Below the pieces are notes generated by a model. It was given only the letters and a program-made list of their open reading frames with translations, did not search any database and was not told where the DNA came from. A stretch of 64,000 bases of DNA from Hydractinia symbiolongicarpus. Taxonomy: Eukaryota; Cnidaria; Hydrozoa; Anthoathecata; Hydractiniidae. Location: contig NC_079878.1 in the NCBI RefSeq assembly GCF_029227915.1, positions 13,950,001 to 14,014,000 on the forward strand, written 5' to 3'. Made by a program: the position numbers and the translations under genes. Shown here piece by piece: positions 48,201 to 62,645 of this stretch; positions within the stretch are counted from its first letter, which is position 1, and every line of letters starts with the position of its first letter.

Positions 48201-48861
48201 TATTTTTTATGATTATAAATATCTAAACTTTTGAGCACAGTAAAAAGAGTGTTAATATTATTCTCGAATATTATAGTTGATATTTTGTGATTGTTAACAC
48301 ATTTAAACAATAACATGTTTTAAATTCGAACAAAAGTTTTTCGTATATATTATTGTTAACACACGCACCTATAGATAATAATAGAAACATGCAAAATATG
48401 TGTGATAACAATAGACACATAAAGTTTTTTTATTTAAACATGACATCGTTACACGTCATCATGAAATGCGTGTGTACATGTAACATTACTACATTCAGGC
48501 GGTACTGTATGAAGGTCATAATGGCTACTCTAAAAATACCGACCTGTAATACCAGGAGAATTGTGCCATTAATAAGGTTTTTTTGATGACAGAAGTTTGC
48601 CACTATGACTCTCCAACATTGTGTAAATGGGGGAAGGAAGGGGATAAAAAACAGTAATTCTATATTTAATCCCTTTTAGGTTTTCTCTCCTGACTGTGCA
48701 ACACAGCCATATTATAGATTCATAACAGAGTAAACTCACTTTTGTTTAACTTCCTTTCTGAGTTCTGCTATCTTTCTCCTGGCATCAACTAATCCATCTT
48801 TTAAACTTTCTTTTAAATTCTCAACCTCGTCGTCTTCAAGATGGAACGCACCAGGAACCAT
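42242..48861 (-). CDS. MIPOL1: MIPOL1-like coiled-coil protein (10 exons)
   Basis: Exons in transcript order: 48861-48740, 46523-46331, 45734-45629, 45034-44908, 44812-44746, 44418-44248, 43781-43680, 43570-43476, 42849-42619, 42308-42242. They give 1,281 nt (426 residues) with every phase consistent; human MIPOL1 is of similar length. Nearly the whole protein is heptad-like coiled coil. Stretches recalling MIPOL1 include VDKIYTAQKERDNAMM, SLSNEATLREQFTTTMDEFE, and the C-terminus LERLVDVLRKR just before the stop. The molecular role of the family is poorly defined. Exon 1 lies inside the right segmental duplicate, and intron 1 carries a 53-bp tandem array. The third coding exon ends in a duplicated splice-donor region. 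The identification is by recognition, not by alignment. Confidence 0.85.
43277..43475 (-). repeat. Short interspersed repeat (CTGTCTGTC / CCGTGGATT type), copy 2
   Basis: Minus orientation, in a MIPOL1-like intron. On that strand it opens ATTACCAGTACCCGAATTC, has CTGTCTGTTTCCCTGCGAGAAAA, and ends CCGTGGATTTTCCCCCGGG. It abuts the splice donor at 43474-43475. It is a longer, diverged relative of 30262-30372. Confidence 0.55.
45601..45650 (-). repeat. Tandem 24-bp duplication of a splice donor
   Basis: CAGCTCCTTTGCCACTTACT is present twice in tandem (plus strand), so the exon end GGCAAAGGAGCTG/GTAAGT occurs twice. The first donor met by the transcript (45627-45628) keeps phase with the next exon. 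The second (45604-45605) would add codons with an in-frame TAA. Confidence 0.8.
47790..48076. repeat. 53-bp tandem array, right duplicate
   Basis: Same alternating two-variant array as at 1-205, with at least one further unit (47819-47871) and a partial one before it. Located in intron 1 of the MIPOL1-like gene. Confidence 0.85.
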
Positions 48862-49129
48862 TTTGAAATTTCACCGATTACCCTGGTTGGTCGGGGAACA
48901 ACGAGAAATAGCGTACGCCCCCCCCCCCCCTCCCCTGTTGAAATAGCCCCATCCCTTTAAAAGTTCTTTTTGCATCTGGTAAATTGGTAAAACCTTAGAA
49001 AGTCATCTGATGAATTGGTAAAACCTTTAGTTCAAGGACCTTGTGTACTTTATCGGGTTCCCAAAGTTTTAGAAGGGCCACTGATTATAAAAAAGTGGGA
49101 ATTAATCAATGAAGTCACCACATAAGAAA

Positions 49130-49483
49130 TGTGGCGCCGTAGATTAGTGGCTATAGCTCTCGTATTCCGTGTGGGAAACCGGGGTTCGATTCCTCTTGAC
49201 GGCGATTCAACATGGGCGAGTGAATGTTACCATAGCCCCGGGTTAACCCAAGCCATGTGAGGGAAATTGGGAAGATGGCTTCATGTGTGGGCCGTTGGAT
49301 GTTGCCGAGAATTGTCTAGTAGAGCGCGGCCCCTAATTGGGCCTGCGTAGCCCAAAATGAGCATTAAATACTCTAGAACTCTCCATCTAAGCCATGGCCC
49401 CTCCTGAAAATAATAGACAGGGTATATACCTCGATATTAGTGAGGCTAGCCATGTAAAATATGCACATCTATCTATCTCTCAT
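49130..49483 (+). mobile_element. tRNA-derived SINE, duplicate of copy 1
   Basis: This copy was carried along by the segmental duplication, not inserted separately. It has the same flanking CATAAGAAA target duplication at 49121-49129 and 49484-49492, and one base differs from copy 1. Confidence 0.88.
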
Positions 49484-51490
49484 CATAAGAAACAAATTTA
49501 ATTACCGCAAATGTTGAATAAGTCATTCAACATTTGCGTTAAATTAGTGGGATATTCAACATTCGAGTCACCATGAGATGTAGTTGGTGGTTGACACAGT
49601 AAACGATCTTGGTGGGTACAAAGTTGTCACCATTGTCACCAAACGTACGCGTTTCATCCTCATATCAAAAAACGCTATAGGCCCTGGGAGCGAGGTTGCG
49701 ATACCGCCCCAATCAATAATTAATTGTACAAAAATCAGTTGTGTTTATATGGAATTTTTTTGTTCTGGAACAATTTCGTCCCGTTTTCTTCCATATAAAC
49801 ACACCGTCTCGGAAAACGAACAAGATAACTTTGCATATTTCAATTTATGAAAAGAACACCCCGGGACAGTTTTTCCATAAAAAGTAGGACAAAAGTCGTT
49901 CCCGGCAAGCGTCCCGTCTCGGCAATCATGTTGTCCTGCCTCTTATATAAACAACCCCTTAGTTTTATGTTGTAAGGGAGAGGATCAAAGAAACAACACA
50001 TTTCTTTACTGCGCATGCATTTCGGCAGTTAGAAATTATAAACAACTTACCACGTTAATTAAAGAAATTCGTTAAAAAAGAAATATTTGCCTAAAATTGG
50101 TGAAACACTTATTTAAAATAAAAGAATGTAAAAAAATATTAATTTCCGATCTTTTGTTCCACTAATAGCCGTTTACCCTGTGTCCTGCTTTTCTAAATAC
50201 CAGAATGCGCACGCTACAAAAATTGGCATACTTTTGTTAACATTTGTAACAAACCTTCGTTTTTGAAAATAGCCTGCAGGTATCGTGATGGCTGTTCCAT
50301 TGCCTTCTCTCCTATCGACCGAAATTTTTAAGGTACACTACTTTCTTTAGAGGATTTTTGATGTCAATTTTTATCACGTTTGTAATATCTATTTCACAGA
50401 GACTTTCTTTAACATGGATACAGTTAAAAACTCATCAACAACCAAATATTCATGCAGCTGTGTTTATTTATATTGGACATCCCTTTTACATCCCTTTTAT
50501 GGGAAAATACTGTATATAATGAAATGTTTCTAATCCAGTTTTCTGATGTGAAAATACATTCAAGAAAAAAAAGACTACTGAAATAACTTTCTCCTGGAAC
50601 ACTTGATTATTTTAAAACTACATCGATACGGACGATCGATCGTATCTTCCACCATTTTTTAAGTAAACAAGTAATTTATCACAGCAAAGTTGAAAATGCA
50701 ACAGCGAAGACTAAGCATACGTATGTTACTAATTATTCTTGCATAGAAAGGATTTTGTTAATTAAAATCATAGTTAATAGACAATTGGGTTTAATTGTTA
50801 ATTGGACCCTATTGTCCCGATGTTAAGGGGAAAAGATAATCAAAGAGTTGATGTACACTCTTTAGGCTGTGTATGACGTTAATCAACAAAAAAATCATCG
50901 CATCCTATCCCAAAATCTAGTTTTGTTCCACAGAAACGAAAAAACGAACACTGCGTCGTAAACGCATGAGTGAATAAACAATTTAAAGTATTGGACATAA
51001 AAAACCAAAAGTTTATAACTAAAAACCTTAACTTTTATTTTATGTTAGTTTATGTTATAGGTATACAGTCAACAAGCAACAAGTCGAGCTTTTGTGTAAA
51101 ACACAGCAACTTAGGCACAATTCGTCCTCAAAGCTTTTTTTCTCTTTTCTGACAATCTTACGGGGGGATTGTTAAAAAGAGAAAAATGACGTGGAGACGA
51201 GGTTGACTTTAAGCAGCAAAATTTGAGCCTCAGCCAAAATTTTGTGTTGCCTAAATTAAAAAAATGTACACTATATCACGCATTTTCATCCCTATACATT
51301 GATGTCTACCTCTATCTTGCAATTTTAATTTAATTTGTTAAAAAACACTGCGTTATAAAGATGTAGGGTTTATCCTGGAGGACGGATTTTAAACGCTGTT
51401 TCACCTGATGATACGGGGTTAAATTTGGAGGAGGAGAGGGGTGACGTTTCACGATAATTCAAATTGTGTCTTTTTCAAAGGGCATTAGGA

Positions 51491-51494
51491 GAGG
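51491..51494. other. Empty transposon target site
   Basis: A single GAGG with uninterrupted flanks ATTAGGA and GTGTAG. This is the uninserted state of the site occupied at 3623-8977. Confidence 0.9.
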
Positions 51495-52129
51495 GTGTAG
51501 AAATTTTTCCGTGCAATTCACACCAAAAACGCGGGGTTAATCATGCGATAAAATCCACCACGTTTTATAATTATGCAATAATTTTGTCTTAAAATATATG
51601 CTATACCTTTAAACGACACTTGCACAGGAACAGTGGCTGGAGCAGCTTGAGCATCCAAGTGTAAGTTAAGTGGTCAGGTATCAAATAATAATTCCAATGT
51701 GATAATAATACAACACCCATTTTATACTTGATGGCCTATGAGTTACAAGTTTTTTTTCCAACCACAAGTGCAACACAGTTTTAACTAGTACAACTAGTTT
51801 TAACTATAGTTTGTTCCAAACAGAATGCATGATTTTGAGAGTAAAAACTAGTTAAATTAAAAAAACTCTGACCATGAAGAGAAGTGAAATTATTTGTTAT
51901 GTAAGATTTTGAATATTTACAATTTCATACATTTTAGGACTGAATAAATTGGTATATCCCCCCCCCCCCCCCCCAGTTGTCTGCAATTTTCATTATTCAT
52001 ATTTTTGATTAGCTTGCCACTGCACCTGAAGCGATATCTCCCATATTCTTGTTGCCATGTAAATCGTTGCATGGAGGTTATTGTAAACACTTTTCTCCCT
52101 TGGCATAACATCTGCCGTGGCATTTTTCT

Positions 52130-55669
<3,540 letters not shown>

Positions 55670-58350
55670 TCAACTTACCTTTCTTTTAGATTTTTTATTT
55701 TTTCTTGTTCTTTCGTAGGACAATCTAGTTCGGATTTGGCTGAAAGAATACTTTTCTAGAAGTCCTGTACCGTGAAAACATTCGTCCACTCTATCTTCAG
55801 TAAGCTTTCCGCCCTTGATTAATTTCTTTCCTCGAGATACCAACACATCTAAGTCAATTTCTGAAAACAAGCAACGACGCTGAGACGGAGACCTTTTCAC
55901 TTTGTTCATCACTCTGAGTTTGACATATACTTGTCTCGGGTAAGCATCTATTGAACTAATTGTCTCACATTTCTACTTAACAAAACCATAACTAATTTCC
56001 TCAATTTTAAAAGCGGTTTCTATTTCACTCACTTCTTTTTCAGACCATAACTTCCGTTTGCTTTGCGAAGTAGGGGTGCATACTGATTGCGGATTTGCTG
56101 TTTTATCAGGTGTAGTAGTTATTGGTCGGTTTTTGTCATGGTAATCACTCTTGTAGAATAGATCTGTAACCACATTCGTCCCAATACTGACTGACTTTCT
56201 CATATTTCTTATGTAATAATGGTCTTCCGCCGTACTCTTACTATGCGCCATCAGGTTGGCAACTTCAGCGGTAAATTTGCTTTTATTTTCTCTTAATCCG
56301 GTGCTTGTGGATTTCCTTATGATGTTCGCAGTTAGATTTTTTGGTACCTCTTTGCTCTCAAAGTTTCCTGCTTTCTTCCATGCTAAATGCAATCTTTTAC
56401 TTACGTCACCAGAGTTAATTTTCTGTCCTGACCAAGTTACAAAAACATTCTCAAATTTTGGGGATGTTTGAGGTCTTGCTCTAATGACGTAGATCTTCAA
56501 CAGTTCGTAGTTCTTTGTTGTTAAAATCACCTTAACCGGACTGTAGTGCTCAACTGTCTTATGATCCCACACTTCTATGAGCCATTTCTCATCTTCTTGC
56601 AACTCTGACCTTTTGAATTCTGCGATTGTCATGTTTGACGTTACGCCTGAGGGTGGTGCACTTGTAAAGTGGATCTTTGTTTACAAGTGACCCTGATGAG
56701 GCAATACTCCCGGTGTTTCATAATGTTTCAAAGACCGCAGCAGCATTTTCACTATTATTATAGCGTTTTACCTGTTCTTCATCAACAAGCATCTTAAAAT
56801 TATCAACAGACTTTTATGTTTTAAAGTATTTTCCTGCCTTTTCTAATGTTTCCTCCACTGTTTAATTTTTTCAATTAATGTGTGCATGTCTCTCCTCTTT
56901 ACATTCGCCATGACTATGTCTTCTGCAAGTAAAAATTCGCAGAAGTCTATCAGCGAGTACAGATATTATTTGATACTTGAGGGGTTAGTTCCTTTGGCAC
57001 CGCAATGTTTGACGATATACAGATCACGGAAATCCGTTTCTAAAAACGATATCTAAGTCATCTTTCACTCCAACGGCAACAAAAATTCGCCGCACGTTAC
57101 CAAAGATAACGGATATTGAACGCTCCTTTCGGTTTTTGTCAGGACCAATCATGTAGTTGAAAAATCTGTCTAATAACTTTTTTACACTTGGTCCCAGACT
57201 CATTGCTAGGCTCCAATCGGTATTTTCGTCAATCTACCAATCGTATTCTTCTTCACTTTCGCTGAATGTGCATTCCTTACCTGAACTCTCATAACTATCG
57301 GGTGAACTCTGTGAAAATATACCTTCTTCATTTCTGGAGTCCTTCTTTTTACCGGGGTTGATCCTCATTTGTTCTTACTTGCAGACAATTATCAATCGGG
57401 CAAATTTTTTTTACATGAAAATTTTACTTTTGTTATCTTTATCTCAGTTTGTAGATGTTTTTCATGATCTGAATAAGATTGGTCGCAAATTTCACAATAC
57501 TTCTTAGGCACAGGGTCACAGCATATTTGAAATTCCTCTTTCTTCTCCTTTTGCATGGAAAATAACTGCTTTACTCTCATCGTCAAAGTTAAAATCTGGA
57601 ATGGCAAAGTTACGATACACCTGCGTTCGATATGCTCTATACTTGTCTTCTATTTTCAAGTACGGTTCTTGAAGCATCTCAGCAGAACTATCGATGGACC
57701 TAAAGAGCTTTCTTTTGGCAACAGGAGAAACAGAGGATTTACTTTAAATATTTCTTTCCCAGCCGTAGATCGGATTGTATCTTCTTGTCTGTAAGGACCT
57801 TCTGAATTCAAAACACCTTTCAATACTTCTCCAGCAGTAACAGTTTTGTTGTTTTAGCTTTAAACGGTTCTTCAGAAGGTTTCATTTTTAGCATGACTAA
57901 TTTAAATGGCTTTTCATATTTGTTGTTATTTCTCCATGGCAGAAACTTTTTCAGTTCACCTTAGTCGTACCTCAGTTCTGTATTCGGTGATATATCTTAA
58001 ACGGCAATCAGGCAAAGATGTGGTCTGTTGTCGCTCAATTTCAGCATCATTTTACAATTTGCGTATTGCGATGGCGAGTCATTCACAAATCTGGCAACAC
58101 AGTCCGATCCAGGACCGTCTATGCGTTTTTCTTTATTACCGATCTTGAAGTAAAACAAATAACTGCCAACGTCGTCTGCGTATGCCATTGCCTTTTCATT
58201 TGCCTCAGTTGCACTTAATAAAGCACTGCGGTATGTTAGGAGGGCATCTCCTTTTCTGTACGTTTGACATGAAAATACACCATGTCCTATAAGTGATGAT
58301 AATGACATTGTTGCTCCTATTGTACAGACATTATTCCTTACAATAAGCAA
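55670..58350 (-). pseudogene. Decayed SET-domain plus tyrosine-recombinase element
   Basis: Minus-strand order: a SET methyltransferase domain (58350-57997: GHGVF, YRKGDALLTYR, IDGPG, ARFVNDSP, then a broken SPNTELRYD), a linker with a C/H finger (about 57545-57440: CCDPVPKKYCEICDQSYSDHEKH), a SAM-like core-binding domain (about 57215-56870: NPSSIKSYLYSL in broken frames), and a recombinase catalytic domain (56632-55973: NIIRKS, MAHSKSTAEDHYY). A basic C-terminal segment follows (55912-55670). The Arg, the His and a Tyr of the tyrosine-recombinase signature are visible. At least four stops or frameshifts separate the parts. Crypton-type elements use such recombinases; the SET fusion is what stands out. 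No terminal repeats were seen. Confidence 0.7.
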
Positions 58351-59931
58351 TGACTACAACTTACAATTACTTAACCCTATTCGCTCCAGGTTTTTTTGTA
58401 CATATGAAAGGGGAGGGGCGGGGTGGATTCCACCCCCTCCAAAACTTTTGATAGGCTTTTCCAAATTAGATCAACTTGGCACACTGAAACATAGCACGTC
58501 ATAAAAGAATCAAAATGGCAGCAATAATTTCTTGCTTATGTCAGCACTTTTTCTGTGACATCACCAGAAGCTTGAAATTTGTCCAAAATACCACTATCTG
58601 CTTAAATGCAATTACTTTACTTTTAGAACAAATTATAATACTCTGTTTCAAATTTCAGGTGAAATCTGAAGTAATCGGAAAATCGGATTAATCACGTGTC
58701 CAAACTTTAAAGAATAATTCCCCTTAATGGAATACAATTGTGTTGCGACTTGTCAGTTCCAGTTTATAAGTATTTAATAGAAATTTAAGGGGTGGGTTCA
58801 AGTAATAACTAATATCTAAAGCTCTAAAAGGTATGGCACCTAAAATTGTGGTATGCAGGTGGTAAATAGATAAATATAACAACTCAGAGGTATCATAACC
58901 TTGTAGCCTAGCAAAAAGAAGTGATTACGAATAAACCAGCAGGAGAGGCGGAATCCGTCGTGCCCTCGGAGATGAAAAAACTGCGGATTTTTGAAACATT
59001 TGCGAGTTTCATGGATCATAAATGCGAAATATTATTTTTCTGTAGGTTAGTTTAATAAAAAAAAGTATTTTTTCGCTCCCTTACCTTACTAAATATTACT
59101 AACAGGATCTCTATTTTTTATTTCTTTTTTTTTGATTTCGTTCATTTTCATTTTAGGCTCTAGTTTTTTCATTTTTTTACGTGGATTTAACTTAATAGAT
59201 CACGCAAATAATTTATGTAACTCACTTAATCCTTTATCAACGAAGGGGGTGGCACATTCCCCGTCCTATGTTACCTTTCTTGCTACCATGGATTGATAAA
59301 GTAAGCTACCTGAGTTTTACTAAAACCTTATTAAACAAGATGCTGTGAATTGATTAGTTCCCAGGCCTTCCTGCCCTTGATTTATTAGCCATTGTTTAGA
59401 ACTATTGATATACTTCTTTGGGAATCCTTGTAAAATAAAAAATCGTATAACTTTTGTTCGTCTCAGTTGAGTGTTTAACTAGAACTTGAAATTTCGATTC
59501 AGAACTCGAGGACTTAAGTGAACACATATATTCTCGTTATTTTTCGGAATCTTGATGACGTCATAGATAAAGTAACATAAGCGTTTTCCGCAATTTTGTT
59601 GCTCCTATAAATTTTAATCATTTCACTAAATTTCATCACATTATTATCCTATCATTAGTTTCCTCTGGAGATAGTTTGATAAAAAAATCCAAATGAATTA
59701 GGGCTAACGTACACTAACGATTGAGAAAAAAGAACTATTCAGTATAATACATAAATACTTCATATGATATAAAAAATATTCTTTATATGAATCGCATCGC
59801 AGTGGAGGGAATTTGCAGTTGGCTGAACTAAGAAGTATTTGACAACAAAAAAACTACATTATTTGCGACGAAGTACAAAGTTTTCCTAAGTATATACAAG
59901 TTTAACAGTAACCATAGTTACAGATTAAATA
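58351..59931. other. Noncoding spacer
   Basis: No gene, RNA or element boundary recognised. It may contain the 5' part of the decayed SET/recombinase element near 58351-58450 and general AT-rich repeats. Confidence 0.4.
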
Positions 59932-60141
59932 CTAATTGTATAAATACAATGGAGTAGATCTAATGTTGTTATTCAACTGGGGACTATCCTGCATTATGAA
60001 CAAAATCTCTTTAATCTCTAGCAAATACCAGTTGTTACGATGACGCGACGTCTCACCTATATAAGTGGCGGTGCAGACACTGCACTTATATTTGTAAATG
60101 ACGCCTGACTTTAATTTAATAAGAAGTATTTCATTATTCAA
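59932..60141 (-). pseudogene. Penelope-like GIY-YIG endonuclease remnant
   Basis: The stretch KSGVIYKYKCSVCTATYIGETSRH carries the GIY (GVIY) and YIG motifs with the Cys pair and Arg typical of the C-terminal nuclease of Penelope-like retroelements. It jumps directly to a terminal NWYLLEIKEILFIMQDSPQLN-type end. About 50 residues normally between these parts are missing, so the domain is internally deleted. No reverse transcriptase is found beside it. Confidence 0.6.
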
Positions 60142-60323
60142 TCATACCTATGAGAGAATCGATTTGATAATGGACAAATCCACTTCCGTCTAAAAACAGT
60201 GTATCCCTCCATGGTCTAATTGCATAATTTCTCACTCAAGAACAAAAAAAAATATACAACAATTAAAATGTTTGCCTTAAAAAACACAAGGTTAAAATAG
60301 CGTAAATGATTTTTTAAGGTTTT

Positions 60324-60748
60324 AAGGGCGCTTATTCGAAAGTATCGGTTATTCGAATAAGGGGGCGCTTATTTAAAAAATTGAAATTTTATTGTTTAAA
60401 TGTTTTTGCTAAAACAAATATCTCTTTTCCAGCCTCTTCTATATCAGAATTTGTAACACCGAAGGGGGACTTTTCGGACACATTCCAATTATCACTTTAG
60501 AATGTCCAATTTCTTGGTGTGGCCAAAGAAAGAGAAATAGGGAGGTTGGACTTGTTGTGCCAGCCATGTACAGTGTTATGACAGAAAACAAAGAAATCAT
60601 TCAAAACAATAAACTCAAAGAAAAAGGAAAAACGTAACCATTTTGAGATGAATTTTGACTATCAAATAGAGATAAAAAAGAGAGCTGTGTACTTATAAAT
60701 GCTATTTTCTGTTTTATAAATTAATAAAAATTTAAAATAAGCGCCCTT
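60324..60748. repeat. MITE-like element with 13-bp inverted ends
   Basis: AAGGGCGCTTATT at 60324-60336 is the exact reverse complement of AATAAGCGCCCTT at 60736-60748. Further GGGGCGCTTATTTAAAA copies lie at about 60362 and 60812, and TTCGAATAAGGGGGCGC phrases nearby, so a larger composite to about 60862 is possible. No ORF and no clear target duplication. Confidence 0.5.
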
Positions 60749-62519
60749 TTTTGTTCCTAATTTCATACTCGAATAACCGCCTGGGGGCGCCTATTCGAGT
60801 AGGGGCGCTTATTTAAAATTTTCGTTTTTAGGGAGGGGTCGCTTTTTCGAACATCTACGGTAAGTAACAAAAAGACACGTACCCTCGTTCTGGAAGAAGT
60901 CATATTTTTGTATTTGCTGAACAAGTTGCAAGCCTAAAAAGAATACATAAAAAATCGACAAACAAGCGAGGTTTTTCAAAGTTGGCGTAAATATTTTATT
61001 AAGTGTTTATTACTAATGTATCAGTATATCTATCACGCAAAAACATATCACACCATTAGCGCGTGAGTAAATTCTTTAGTCAAGAAAAAATTGTAAGAAA
61101 ATCTAGACTGAATTCAGTAACAAAAGTCTACCTACCAGTCCTTCAAAAACGTACACTCAATTTTGGACGGAAAAATTCATGATATAGTTTTTATCTTATT
61201 GCTTATTTTGTGTTATAAACGCAAAATCTCCCATAGCACTAATTTTTTCATTCTAAATGAATTTTTACAAGAACGCACAAAATGGAAAATATTAAATACT
61301 TTAAAAACAGCAAAAACGGGGGAAAATTCGAAAAAAAATGTGGAGCGTAACTAGGAGTAATATTAGGGCACTGTGGGGTAAATGGGTGTTATTAGCAAAA
61401 TGTGTAATGTTTCTGAAGTATTTACACAGTACCATGAATGAAAGCACTGATATATAAAAAAATTAGAAACATTTTGAGATAGTGCTATTAATAACGGGCG
61501 TGTTATACCGTATGCTTGCCGTACCATCTGCTTCCTGCTTTTCTGAAAACATCATTTCGTCCTTTTATTCAAAATTAAAAAATATCGCCTTTGTAAAAGT
61601 CACAGACAGACAGACAAAAGCTCCGTATTAGTATAAGAGATAAAGAGATAGCTATCAGAGGTTTCAGGGCATTAGGTTACCCGTTTTAATGTTCCCTTGG
61701 CCTGAATAGAGTTAACAGGGCAATAATATAATCAGTATCACTCGAGTACTCGAAAACTCGAACATCTCGGTTGGTAGAACAAATTTGTCAGTCTATCGGA
61801 GAATTTTTCTCTATAAGTCTTTTTAACTAGAATTCGAACATTCAAATGTTTTCAAATCGTTCGATTTTGAAAACATTGTCAAAGCAACCAAAACTAAGAC
61901 AAAACAAACAACTCTTGTGTTTAATGCTGTGCAAGATCGCGCCTGCAAAATGGAGATTAAACAAGCTAGGGATTAAAAAACAAGGACGTGGAAGAAAGTA
62001 ATAAATATAAACTGACTACTTTATTGGAAAAGAAGGGAATATCTTCTTCAAGAGAAAGCACACGTTGTGGAAACTTCGATCAGTACACACGGGAGCGAAA
62101 TTCGCTCTCTTATAGTGAAAATGGGAAGCTTGTTATCCCAGGAGCCGGTTGAAAAACTTAAACAAAGCTTTGTACCGGATTTTTCCACAGAAAGTAACAA
62201 AAAAAGTAAAAAGCTTCCAAAGTCAATGTTTTCAAAAACTCGAACTCTGGATAGGTATTTTTTTAAGGTCTCGCATTTTAGCATGAACTAATGAGATTAC
62301 TTTGCGGGGTCAGAAATGCAACAATGCACGACAATTTGCCGGTCGTACATATTTCCAGCATTGGTTTTTTTTGCCTCCTTGTTTGGTTGTTACCACGAAG
62401 TAAGGGATACGAAGCAAAAGTTCTCCCTTCCGTGAAAAATCAACTCTGCGGGGGACCAGGAATGAAGCTGCGCACAGCCATTTTAAACAAACAAATAAGG
62501 CTATTATTAAATAGACTTA

Positions 62520-62645
62520 TTCGGTAAACCGTGAATCAATCCACGGGTTCGCGCATCCTCTATATATCGCCTCAGACATGACTTTCGACTCACGTTCAGA
62601 CAGACAGAGTACGGGTTTTAGTAAGGAGACTAATCTTTAGCCCGT
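62520..62645 (-). repeat. Short interspersed repeat (CTGTCTGTC / CCGTGGATT type), copy 3
   Basis: Read on the minus strand: ACTAAAACCCGTACTCTGTC, then CTGTCTGAACGTGAG, ending GCGCGAACCCGTGGATTGA and a broken hairpin. It has the same end motifs as 30262-30372. A terminal fragment in the same orientation occurs near 61600-61640. Confidence 0.55.

Larger units (their letters stand above)
47872..51954 (+). repeat. Segmental duplication, right copy (uninserted)
   Basis: Counterpart of 1-3622 plus 8982-9450. It carries the functional first exon of the MIPOL1-like gene and lacks the transposon. Homology stops at 51954, where a poly-C run follows. The noncoding stretch 48862-51490 contains only the SINE, the two hairpins (49506-49538 and about 49741-49802) and AT-rich DNA. 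Confidence 0.92.
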
